Part shown: piece by piece, positions 54,855 through 64,000 of the stretch
How positions within the stretch are numbered: the stretch's first letter is position 1
Layout: each line of letters begins with the position of its first letter
From: Acholoe squamosa
Taxonomy: Eukaryota; Annelida; Polychaeta; Phyllodocida; Polynoidae
DNA: 64,000 nt
NCBI GenBank assembly: GCA_949317995.1
Contig: OX439039.1
Location: forward strand, 75,588,002 to 75,652,001
Direction: 5' to 3'
The notes under the pieces: generated by a model
Database searches by the model: none
Told to the model about the DNA's origin: nothing
Seen by the model: only the letters and a program-made list of their open reading frames with translations
Position numbers and translations under genes: made by a program

Positions 54855-55310
54855 ATTGAACCTTTAATGGCTGCAGAGTGCACGCTTTTAAGTTATAATG
54901 CCAATTGGTCGACTACATAAATACAGCCCTGAACACAAACTCCTCACGGTTGCATCCAAGCATCATATTAGTTGCATTACCATTAGTTCATGCACACTAA
55001 ACTCTTCGGGCCTCCCTAGCCCACTTAAAAGGGTCTATTTCTCCTCTTTACTATCCCCTCAGGATGTGTGTAGTGCACATATGCGTGGGCACTGACACAT
55101 TCCCCTGTGAAATTGTGTAATGTCACTCTCGCCATGAATATGACCTTAGCTGTCGAAATGGCGTTAAACATCTATTACTCACTCACTCACACTAAACTCT
55201 TCAAAATGTTGTACCAAAGAAGTGCTGACAAATTCCTCAGCAGCGCTGCATTGAAGTAATTAATCAAAGCATATGAGACATTTCTCCAGTCTTTAAAGGG
55301 TCTAATCTGC
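54855..55310. mobile_element. TTAA-family remnant, interrupted
   Basis: TTGAACCTTTAATGGCTGCAGAG and ACATAAATACAGCCCTG at the left, and AGAAGTGCTGACAAATTCCTCAGCAGCGCTGCATTG (55218-55253; core AGAAGTGCTGAC) at the right, belong to the family. ~270 bases with no match lie between. Confidence 0.4.
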
Positions 55311-55381
55311 AGGCAAACAGGAACAACAACAATCAACACTGACTATTGGGGCATATATACCGCATAACCCCTTTAAGGGCC

Positions 55382-55725
55382 CAGGAGGGTGTTGCTCCTA
55401 TAGTAAAAGGAAGAGCTGTCTATAAATGCCCTCATTTCCAGTCCTTTCTTTTCATGTAGCTATAACTTGTCCCTTTTGTTGCTCACAAGTGGTCATTCAA
55501 GTATGGTGCTAAAAAAGGGGGATTTAAGTAGGTAGTATAATATACTATAGAGTGTGTGACATGAGTAGGCACCTGATAGTGCAGCTCTCTCTATTTTAAA
55601 CAAGCCAGGTGACTTTTCAGACTAATGTGGTGAGTGCAAGTTGAATGGTGAAGCATAGCGTGACTTCTTTTGAAAAGAGGGTACCTACTGACAGCTCTTT
55701 TTACCATAGGAGCAACACACCCCAG
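55382..55725 (+). mobile_element. hAT-like MITE, slightly shortened copy
   Basis: CAGGAGGGTGTTGCTCCTAT to AGGAGCAACACACCCCAG. One internal deletion removes the GTACCTAGTTGGGAGAAGTC segment. It is inserted just inside the left end of the TTAA element. Confidence 0.85.
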
Positions 55726-55889
55726 TATTCCATTAAAATATCATCTCCATGGGTCGTCTTGAGGAATGCATGCATCCTCTTTGAGTTTACTCTCCTTGGC
55801 TGTATTCAAACATCATGCCTTTCAATGTCATTACACTCCCAAAGGGCCATACTGATGCACCAATACCCTTCTGGTGAGCATTAGTGCAC

Positions 55890-56255
55890 CAGGAGGGTGT
55901 TGCTCCTATTGTAAAAAGAGCTAAGAGTATGTGCCCTCTTTTCTAAACAAGTCGTGCACTGCTTCACCATTCAACTTGCACTCACCACATTAGTCTGAAA
56001 TGTCACCTGCCTTGTTTAAAATAGAGAGAGAGCTGCACTACCAGGTACCTACTCATGTCACACACTCTATAGTATATTATACTGACTGACTTCTCCCAAC
56101 TAGGCACCTACTCAAATCCCCCTTTTTTAGCACCATGCTTGAATGACCACTTGTGAGCAACAAAAGGACCAAGTTATAGCTACATGAAAAAAGGACTGGA
56201 AACAAGGGCATTTTTAGCCAGCTCTTCCTTTTACTATAGAAGCAACACCCTCCAG
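55890..56255 (-). mobile_element. hAT-like MITE, inverted full copy
   Basis: Full length, inverted relative to the 55382 copy and 164 bases from it, so the pair can form a very long hairpin. Confidence 0.88.
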
Positions 56256-56291
56256 AGATAATACGGTATCATTTAGCCCATTTAGGGTTAA

Positions 56292-57799
56292 TGGGTAACT
56301 ATAGTGAGTATTTATTTAGTAGCAGGACGCTGTCCTCAGATCCTCCTCTGTTAACCACATCACAAATAATCAGTGACATGCTTCCTGTATTTACTATACC
56401 TTCATTAATACAAACGTAAATAAATACGGAATCAACGTGGAACTTAGAGCCGATTCATAATATTGTCTAATTGTGGTGTTTGTTTAACATGAACGTTGTG
56501 TATACTGCAACTGTGAACAAGGGAATGTGGAAAATGACCCTACGTTATACAGCAGAAAAGGCTCCTTTTATCCAATTTTAAAATGCAAATATAGGCAGAA
56601 AAGGCCAACTTCAATGCTCCTTTTCAAGACCATTATCTGACACCATGGATAATGGAACATGGATTATGATTTAGAAGTATTAAGCAATGATATAGATGTC
56701 TAAATAATGTTTAAGTACATTAGAGCTCCTCTTATGCCCAAGGGTTGATACTGCATGGTGTCTTAGTTCACATTCTTACTGGTTCAGGATATTAGGAATA
56801 GAAAGGAATAACTTCCATCACTTTACTATATAAGGAACACAGGATTGGCGTATATATTCATTAGAATTGATTTAGAAGGCCATGAGTTCACACAATTAGT
56901 CATAACTACATTCACGAGTGATTTTGAAGTATTAAGAAATAATAAAAGACCACAAACCATAATCTCATTACAAAAACAGCAACACAATATCGTTATATAC
57001 ATTCATAAAATATATATAACCAGATTACTATACATCATCTGTAACATAAATACCCCATAAATCATCACAATGTTGACACACCACATTGAGTTTGGCTGGC
57101 AGCTGTGTTATGGGTTAATACAGTCCACAACCAGCAGAGGTGAGAGGGCAAAGTTTGGTGGAGTTTCCATGAGATATGGCCAGAAGCCAACCTTGGTGGG
57201 ATGTATGCCAAGGTCAGAAGATCCCCTATTAGTGTCTAAATAGACCATGGGACTGCATTGTTTCTACCTACGATAATTGGATAACTATAGAGTGAGTAAA
57301 TGTAGTAACAGTTCCATGCATTTTATTTGTATATGCTGAAAATGATAGGCAAACCACTGAAAATAGTCTAACTGTTCTAGAAAATGTTGATTAGAAAAGA
57401 TTGTGATGATTATAATGTTTAACGTCATGACACTTTGGATTGTCAAAACTAGATTGTTCTCAATTTAGATCATGGGGGTGTGAGATTGAGAATTTGAAAT
57501 AAAATAAACAACTGAGATGTGAGACAAAGTGAGTGCCATTTAATAGTTGTTTCCTCTGTAAGAGGCTTTTACATGTATTATTTTTTTTCCTGACATACAG
57601 ATTGAATGGGTTGCTATTACATCTACATGCACTACGTTCCAAACTTGAACAAGACAGGGCGACATTAGAAGAAATAGTTTAGCAGCTCCCCAAGCCTGAA
57701 TAGAGCAATAACATGGAAAAACACATATCCAGAGCTTAGTAGCAACACTAGTAGATATAATGTTAAGAGAGGTTGATGCCAGACAGCCACTAATTAGGT
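56292..57799. other. AT-rich non-coding stretch
   Basis: Nothing recognisable in 1.5 kb. Confidence 0.4.
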
Positions 57800-58166
57800 C
57801 TGGAGGGTGTTGCTCCTATCGTAAAAAGAGCTGTGAGTATGTGCCCTCTTTTCTAAACAAGTCGTGCACTGCTTTACCATTCAACTTGCACTCACCACAT
57901 TAGTCTGAAAAGTCACCTGCCTTGTTTATAATAGAGAGAGCTGCACTACCAGGTACCTACTCATGTCACATGCTCTATAGTTTATTATACTGACTTACTT
58001 CTCCCAACTAGGTACCTACTCAAATCCCCCTTTTTTAGCACCGTACTTGAATGACCCACTTGGGAGCAACAAAAAGGACAAGTTATAGCGACATGAAAAG
58101 AAACGACTGGAAATGAGGGCATTTTTAGACAGCTCTTCCTTTTACTATAGGAGCAACACCCTCCTG
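57800..58166 (-). mobile_element. hAT-like MITE, full inverted copy
   Basis: CTGGAGGGTGTTGCTCCTAT to AGGAGCAACACCCTCCTG. Same orientation as the copies at 26390 and 55890. No target duplication (left TAATTAGGT, right TGCTCTAAT). Confidence 0.88.
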
Positions 58167-58509
58167 TGCTCTAATCCCTAACAGTATTGTGAGTTTCATA
58201 TCGAGTTCCATAGGTCTCATCCTCTTTGCCATGCAGCTAAGGGGAATTGCCCAAAATCACTTCTAATATCAGTACCTGAATTATAGTGAATAGCTACCCC
58301 ACCATCACTGTTTATAAATTGGACACATATCAATGTAATTAGACGTAAACAGCATATATTATTCAGGCCATAAAATATCTCATAGATATAATTTGTTTAG
58401 ATTGTGACAATAATACACAATTGTGTAAAAGCCCATGAAATTTGCAAATACCTATTGTTGCATCCATTTTACAGTTAATGTTTAACTTGATCGATATCTG
58501 TATGGCTCT
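58167..58509. other. Non-coding spacer
   Basis: Nothing recognisable. Confidence 0.4.
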
Positions 58510-58700
58510 ATTGCCCCTTGAGGCTTTATGATGCCTACATGCATCATACTTATTTAATTGCAGGATGCACCAGAGCACAAACACCTCATAGGTGTATCAT
58601 GCCAACCCTTAAGGGGTGTATCAGTGAGGACGTAGGCATGATGCATGAAGACGGTGCTAGTTTATTGTTGCATCATTCTGTCCTCAAACGTTAACTTTTG
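58510..58700. mobile_element. TTAA-family MITE, degraded
   Basis: CTTGAGGCTTTATGATGC, GTATCATGCCAACCCTTAAG and GCATGATGCATGAAG are family words in order, but both ends are lost. Confidence 0.5.
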
Positions 58701-59030
58701 ATGCTATAGATAATGCCGTTATCTTGTGTACAGTTCAATAGTTCCTCCACATTGACTTGAAAGTCTTTGTGCTTCCTAGCAGATCCTTTCTCAGCAAACC
58801 TCTTCCCAACTCAAGGAAGACAGAAAATAAATAAGTTAGATCTTTGAAGGAAGCATAATCCCTCAGACTCTAGATATTCATTTGTGGTTAAAATGAAAGT
58901 ACCAAACAGTGCTGATGAGCTATTTGTCAGAACTGCATATCAATCCCTTGGTAGTGTTTCATGTTGTAAAGTTAAATTCCTCACCAAAGATGCATTTATG
59001 CACCATGGAAAGCAAGATGCATAGTGCATT
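58701..59030. other. Non-coding spacer
   Basis: Only stray family words (GATGCATTTATGCACCATGG) are visible. Confidence 0.35.
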
Positions 59031-59286
59031 GGCCCTTTGAGGGCTGCTGATGCAATTGTGCATCACACCCATCGGTCGCCATGATACACAATTGAAGTGC
59101 TGGTGATTCTGCTCATCAGCGCTCTCTTAGTGCATCATGCTGACCCGTCCAGGGTGTATCAAATCCCTAGGATTAGCATGATGGATGAATGTAGCCCTGG
59201 CGAGTTACTCACCTGGCTAGTTAGTGGCCAATGATGTATTAGGGCTCTTAAGGAGCTATGGTATAATGCAACCCTTCAAGGGTAAA
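59031..59286. mobile_element. TTAA two-hairpin MITE, eroded ends
   Basis: GGCCCTTTGAGGGCTGC at the left and CAACCCTTCAAGGGTAAA at the right. Both modules are present (AATTGAAGTGCTGGTG; GTAGCCCTGGCGAGTTACTC). Confidence 0.7.
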
Positions 59287-59294
59287 TACACTAA

Positions 59295-59457
59295 CAAGAA
59301 ATGCGGTTGTGACCGTGTAAAAAAACGCCTCCCGCCGTTAATGTCGGTATTCAGTAATTTTGTATTGTGAGACCTCATCACATGGGGCAAATGAAATCAT
59401 CATAGCGCACTCCCGTACCGCTTCGCGGTACCGCCGCTACGTGGCGTGGGAGGCGCT
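59295..59457. mobile_element. Three-way-junction element, copy 2
   Basis: CAAGAAATGCGGTTGTGACC, ATTGTGAGACCTCATCACAT and the GC-rich junction in the same order as the copy at 40347. It follows the TTAA element within ten bases and is followed within eight bases by a large foldback. Confidence 0.75.
59404..59457. repeat. T-shaped three-way junction, copy 2 with compensatory change
   Basis: Arm one reads GTACCGC-TTC-GCGGTAC (59415-59431), where copy 1 has GTCCCGC/GCGGGAC, so both partners of one pair have changed together. Arm two has a single change giving a G-T wobble (59441). The main stem keeps its ten pairs with a one-base bulge at 59409. Confidence 0.9.
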
Positions 59458-59464
59458 AAAAAAC

Positions 59465-59748
59465 ATGGAAGATCTGAAACTAGTCAGCGGTGACCACTTT
59501 AGGTCCTCAAGTTGACGATACCTAAAACTACAACTTTAGGTAGTCGAAATGACGACTTTATATCATCATCCTGACGACCTGAGTTGTCAATATGATGACT
59601 CTGTACTGTCAGTATTGTCATCCTGACAACTCAGGTCGTCAGGATGACGACCTAAAGTCGTCATTTTGACTAACTACAGTTGTAGTTTTAGGTATCGTCA
59701 ACTTGAGGACCTAAAGTGATCACCGCTGACTAGTTTCGGATCTTCCAT
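59465..59748. mobile_element. Foldback element, ~135 bp arms
   Basis: 59465-59600 matches the inverted 59613-59748 with about ten differences. The arms carry repeated GACGAC/GTCGTC words, for example TGACGACCTGAGTTGTCA. The loop is about a dozen bases. No frame and no second copy in the window. Confidence 0.88.
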
Positions 59749-59955
59749 ATTTTCAGTGTAGAGACAAAATCATGCTTTTTAGGGAACTTCTGCAGCGCAC
59801 CTTTGATCACTTATTCATGCCCATGCAGTGTCTAAATGAATTACACAACCATGCCATCATGTTAGCAACTAGAGTGGCAAACAACCTTTTTCCACGTCTC
59901 ATCCCCCCTTCTTTGTAACAAGCAGTAACCGGCCAATGTAATTTGCTTTTAACAA

Positions 59956-60000
59956 AGGCCATCGTGCGTTCCAGAGGGTGTCTGGAACGCACGATGGCCT
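59956..60000. repeat. Perfect 20 bp hairpin, 5-base loop
   Basis: AGGCCATCGTGCGTTCCAGA pairs exactly with 59981-60000 across GGGTG. A single copy was seen. Confidence 0.9.
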
Positions 60001-61885
60001 GAATTTGGGAAACGATTTATTGATTGACTTTGGTAAAATTTAAAAATGAAATGCTGAAAAAGGTTTGATTATCAGCCGGATTCTGGGAGAAGTTATTGTT
60101 ACAGCGCAATTCACACTCGGGCCTTTTCACGAATATTGGTGATAAAATGTCAAATTAGTATTGGATTTCTAATGAATAAATAGGAAATGTGGTGGGTTGA
60201 TTGAATTGGAATTTGGCATACATTTGTCAGATGTACCAGGGTATGGTTTTTATCCTACAAAGTTTCTAAATTGTCCTTCTTTTTAGATTAGAGTATTCAT
60301 TTCAATCTAATGACCTGTGCCACAATTCAGTTCTGCTTTGTTTCTTAATTATGATGATAATATCACCCTGGTTATTCAACTATTTCCATGGACGCTACAA
60401 ATAGGGAAAATAGTACACATTAGTTTTTAGTGTTGATGAGTTGCTACTTAAACGCCCCTGTTAGAATACATCACGTGTTCAATACTTCTATTGCACGTGA
60501 AAGAGCATTGTCAAAAATAAAGAGTAGCATTGATACATAGACTGCTCTATTTGATGGCATTTTCTAGTACAACTGTGGCGACATCTACTGTCACAATAAG
60601 CCTTCCCACGTCATCGCTCAGGTGAGTGTAGGCATTGATTGCAGGTAAGGCCGAAATATGAAGGAAATAAAGGTGAGCTCCATGTCACCCCACCTTTAGT
60701 GAGCAAAACAAGTTTTGGGAAAGAATCAGAGGAAGATGTTTTTGGGCTTTATGAGATAAATTCTGGCCCCCACAAGTCAATGCCAGTATGTGGATTATCA
60801 GCCAAAGCGATGGGTCCCACATCAATTTTGTTTCCTAATAATTTTGAATAAGGGAAAAATTACCGGACCCTATTAACAAGGGTGACGTGTGGGAAGTCTT
60901 GAGAAGCCGTACCGGTAACTCAACCCCCTGCCTCCCCACAACCTCTTATCTATCACTATCCTCGCGTATCGATCGTGTCTTATCCATGAGGGATTAAACA
61001 ATAAGTTTTACACGAGCAAAGGGTTTTGCAGCCCCTGTCAACTGAAACACAAATGTTGCCTTTTTTACCTTTTTTTGTCACCCATGCAGGTGAGCATCCA
61101 ACAGGTATGTGAATGAATGAATAATGGGGCAGACACATGGACACACCAGACACAAAAGAAAATCTGTATTTACATGGGTTTTATAGGAAAATAATGGATG
61201 TATAACTAGCAGCTGTGGTCCATACTGAAGCTGATATAGTTAAGAGGGTTTTTAATATTCTATGTGAAAGGATTATACACAATAAGAGATTTATCAGGTA
61301 ATTTAGATTTTAGACATACGGAAATGAGCGAAATAGGCCATTTATCACAGAGCATGAAGAACTGTGAAGGGATTGCCATTGATCTGATGTTGCGCTGGGG
61401 AGGGAAAGTGGGGGGGGAGGGTCTAGGCCGCTCCAATAATGGGGAGGCTTATGATAGTGCCCTATCCCAACCTAGAACCCTATCCCCCCGGGTAAAAATC
61501 TGGTTGGTACGCCCCCCGTGTTTAGCTCCAAGTGACTCAGGTGTATACGATGGAGAATACGATGACTCTGATAGAGGAGTTATTTTGACTATCCTTCACT
61601 TGAGGAGGTTGAATTATATCTATAAGAGTCACTATGACTCGTCCACAGAGGCATGGTGCCTTTATTACTAAAGAGGGACAACTGATCGCGTTCTAATGAA
61701 AATTGAAAACATAAATTCCTGGTTCAGCTCTGCTAGAGAAGTGCTGAATATTGTGGACGTCCATATCAGAATAAAAGCCTAAGCCTATAATTCTCATGAT
61801 AATATTGCAGTTGGCTAACCTAGTACCCTTGCATGACACCCATATGAACTCATGTAGATCAACTAAGAAATGGCCCATAATGGGT
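60001..61885. other. Non-coding stretch
   Basis: The 135-codon + frame at 61264-61671 has no recognisable motif, promoter or splice context. Nothing else is supported. Confidence 0.4.
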
Positions 61886-62247
61886 GGAGGATGTTGCTCC
61901 TATAGTAAAAGGAAGAGCTGGCTAAAAATGCCCTCATTTCCAGTCCTTTCTTTTCATGTAGCTATAACTTGTCCCTTTTGTTGCTCACAAGTGGACATTC
62001 AAGTATGGTGCTAAAAAAGGGGCATTTGAGTAGGTACCTAGTTGGGAGAAGTCAGTCAGTATAATATACTATAGAGTGTGGGACATGAGTAGGTACCTGA
62101 TAGTGCAGCTCTCTCTGTTCTAAACAAGGCAGGCGACTTCTGAGACTAATGTGGTGAGTGCAAGTACTTTGGTGAAGCAGTGCATGACTTGTTTAGAAAA
62201 GAGGGCACATACTCACAGCTCTTTTTACAATAGGAGCAACACCCTCC
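61886..62247 (+). mobile_element. hAT-like MITE, full copy
   Basis: GGAGGATGTTGCTCCTATAG to AGGAGCAACACCCTCC, same orientation as 6193. One terminal base differs from the usual GGAGGGTG. No target duplication. Confidence 0.88.
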
Positions 62248-62559
62248 TGGTCTACATGTATGTATTCTGTATTAGTAGATTTGTATTCAATGACATGGCT
62301 CCTCAAGTTTCTGACTGCCTTCCTTGTTGAGATTCTAGAAGGGAGCCAAAATTGACCCCAGATTTTTCTGACAGGTGAATGGTAGCTGTCAACACACTGT
62401 GGGGCCACTGTCAACGGCTGTCAAGTACCTGACTGCCCCCTGAGTAGCCGTGAAATGGACCCTGTCAATGTGATGTCAATGATAGGTTCTCAATGTGAAG
62501 AAAATGCCATTTCCCATGGGGTCATTGGAGTTCGAGGAGGCATATCGCTAAATGTAAAG
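62248..62559. other. Non-coding spacer
   Basis: Nothing recognisable. Confidence 0.4.
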
Positions 62560-62850
62560 ACGTGCAGACATGTGTACTATGGCCTTGGTACTATGGCCTT
62601 GGTCATCATGATGCATGATTCCTATGCTCAAGTATCATGCAGCTCCATGGACTTGATACACTCCCTGAGTGTCAGCATGATGCATTATTGCATTAGCCGT
62701 GAGTTACTTTCCAGAGATCAATGAGCTGCATTTGTGCATCCATCGTGACAGGAAATCGATGAAATTATGTGGTCCAAGAAGGACTAAAGTACCGCCCGGC
62801 TCTTAAAGCTTTAAGGACCTTAAAATGCATTAATGCATCAGATACATTAA
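62560..62850. mobile_element. TTAA-family MITE, degraded
   Basis: GTCATCATGATGCATGATTC, CTTGATACACTCCCTGAGTG and AGCATGATGCATTATTGCAT in family order, ending near TTAAAGCTTTAAGGACC. GCCTTGGTACTATGGCCTTGG shows a local 15-base duplication. Confidence 0.55.
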
Positions 62851-62999
62851 TTGACATGTGAATCTTCTAGCGAGCCTGCTACCTAGAATAGACCCATGCG
62901 GCAAGAAAGGGTGATTTATTCATGAATAAAGTTGTGTTTAGGTCAATTTTGTAGGAATGCTCGTAACTGTGCTTGTAGTGACTACATGTGCAAATGACT
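62851..62999. other. Non-coding spacer
   Basis: Nothing recognisable. Confidence 0.4.
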
Positions 63000-63199
63000 T
63001 ACCGTATCATCGTGAATAACCGCCCAGGCACTTAAAACTTGGGAGGTATGGTTACCCCCGGCCCTTATACAAAACAGGCACTTATTCAAGATCTAGTTTT
63101 CAGTGCTTAAGAGATATTTGAACACCCCCATACCCCCGGCGCATATATACAAGACCGGCGCTCATTCAAATCCTGGCGCTTAAACACGACAATAGGGTA
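63000..63199. mobile_element. MITE, TACCGTATC...GAATAACCGCCC ends
   Basis: The left TACCGTATCATCGTGAATAA is mirrored by the inverted right end TACCCTATTGTCGTGTTTAA; both continue into CGCC/GCGCC. Inside are CCCCCGGCGCATATA and GGCGCTCATTCAAATCC. The end type resembles a MITE dispersed in many aquatic animals (general knowledge). Confidence 0.75.
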
Positions 63200-63334
63200 C
63201 ACCAAGGGATTCACAAGACAATCATCTTTCAAATAATGGTTATTACATGGCAGGCCTGACAAGGAAAGTTTGCTTTTGCAATAAGTTTCCTTAAGAAAAG
63301 TCCAACAACTTCTTTAGAAAGTCAGCCTTTCTTG

Positions 63335-63480
63335 CCATATTCTGACCCTGCAGGATTGATGCACTCAATGAACTTGGCATGATACATCATGATTCACCAG
63401 CACTGCATTTGTGCATCATGCCGACCATGGGACACAACTCTGAAGGCATCACACGACCCTTAAAATGCTAAACGGTTAGG
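63335..63480. mobile_element. TTAA-family MITE, partial
   Basis: GACCCTGCAGGATTGATGCA, ACCAGCACTGCATTTGTGCA and GACCCTTAAAATGCTAAACGG. The left half is missing. Confidence 0.6.
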
Positions 63481-64000
63481 TATTCATCACTTTCTCTGAC
63501 CTGAGATGTCCTGGGGTCGATTTCACTTGAGTCACCAAATTGGTAGTTTTATATTTCTTTTCTCCAAGATATATGATTGTCAGTGCACATCAACTATTCT
63601 CGGTGATGTATATTGAAAAGGTATACGACCTTCTAAATAGGATAATGGCATGGTCAGTGAATCGGGTTTCGGCCAATCACAGTGGTTAGGAAGAGAGATT
63701 ATAATTTCCAGGACTTGCAAAATAGAATTATGGAAAATTACATGTCTCAATATAAGTTTGTATCTGAGTAACATCTACTGTCCTGTCTCGCTTTAGAATA
63801 CATGAAATCACGCAGATCATGAAGATCACGCACATTTAGAGTCCCCTGTATATTAACAGTAAACACGCTGGTAGATTATATGTACTGGTTCATAAATATA
63901 TCCTGATGAAATACTGGTTGTTGTAATTTGAAACAGAAAGTCTGCTGGTTTGTAGTGTCAACAATTCCCTATGTGCGTAATATTTGTGTCCATACAATGA
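63481..64000. other. Non-coding stretch to window end
   Basis: Nothing recognisable. Confidence 0.4.

Larger units (their letters stand above)
55365..56291. mobile_element. TTAA element hosting two opposed hAT-like MITEs
   Basis: Left end ATAACCCCTTTAAGGGCC and right end CATTTAGGGTTAA. The surviving middle (55726-55889) has CATCATGCCTTTCAATGTCA and ACTCCCAAAGGGCCATACTG of the family. Two MITEs (55382-55725, 55890-56255) split it. Confidence 0.65.

Noticed and set aside
61264-61671. 135-codon + strand frame
   Set aside because: No recognisable motif, low-complexity G-rich middle, no splice or promoter context; chance is the simpler explanation.
1-64000. tRNA and rRNA genes
   Set aside because: No A-box/B-box pair with a fitting cloverleaf and no rRNA core sequence was noticed on either strand, though a dedicated scan was not possible.

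Overview
The window looks like nuclear DNA of an animal. It has one clear terminal protein-coding exon with a 3' UTR and polyadenylation signal, a decayed LINE reverse-transcriptase fragment, vertebrate/invertebrate-style microsatellites, metazoan promoter motifs (ETS, YY1, CRE, ZNF143-like) and a dense load of small non-autonomous DNA transposons. The mix of MITE ends (GGGGCGGATCC type, GGGGGCACT type, TACCGTATC...GAATAACCGCCC type, CTGTAAATTTACAG arrays, TTAA-flanked palindromic elements) suggests a marine invertebrate, perhaps a lancelet, hemichordate or echinoderm. That placement is inference; nothing here fixes the species. No bacterial operons, rRNA, tRNA, CRISPR array or virus gene was recognised.

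Layout. Positions 1-627 are the last coding exon of a + strand gene of unknown function, followed by its 3' UTR to about 1130. From there to the end no long, convincing coding exon is visible. The remaining ~63 kb is intergenic and/or intronic. Three places look like promoters or first exons: 3094-3216 (+), 44741-45040 (head-to-head, both strands) and 53212-53300 (+). None could be linked to downstream exons. A LINE remnant lies at 12435-13155 and a LINE-like tail at about 10700-10812.

Repeats. (a) A TTAA-flanked piggyBac-like MITE built of two adjacent hairpins is the commonest family, with about 20 full or partial copies, mainly 16-17 kb, 21 kb, 32-36.4 kb, 40.9 kb, 47-48.4 kb, 50.6 kb, 52 kb, 55-59 kb and 62.6-63.5 kb. 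(b) A ~365 bp MITE with ~35 bp inverted ends is present at 6193, 26390, 34766, 55382, 55890, 57800 and 61886. (c) A ~170 bp element with TAGCAGGTT ends is present at 8483, 16361 and 35079. (d) A 1.65 kb element at 14134-15787 carries two different minisatellites between CCCAGCAAATT ends, and a 222 bp deleted copy is nested in another MITE at 45572-45951. (e) Two copies (40347, 59295) carry a GC-rich three-way-junction sequence with a compensatory base-pair change. There are also clean single TIR elements with TTA duplications (25445, 26029), a 284 bp foldback (59465) and several perfect hairpins.

The elements often insert into one another: MITEs in TTAA elements at 55.4-56.3 kb, a TIR element in a MITE at 45.6 kb, and pairs of TTAA elements sharing one TTAA at 32.16 and 36.02 kb. 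No multi-gene system was found. The strongest candidates for something undescribed are the covarying three-way-junction element and the two-hairpin TTAA family.
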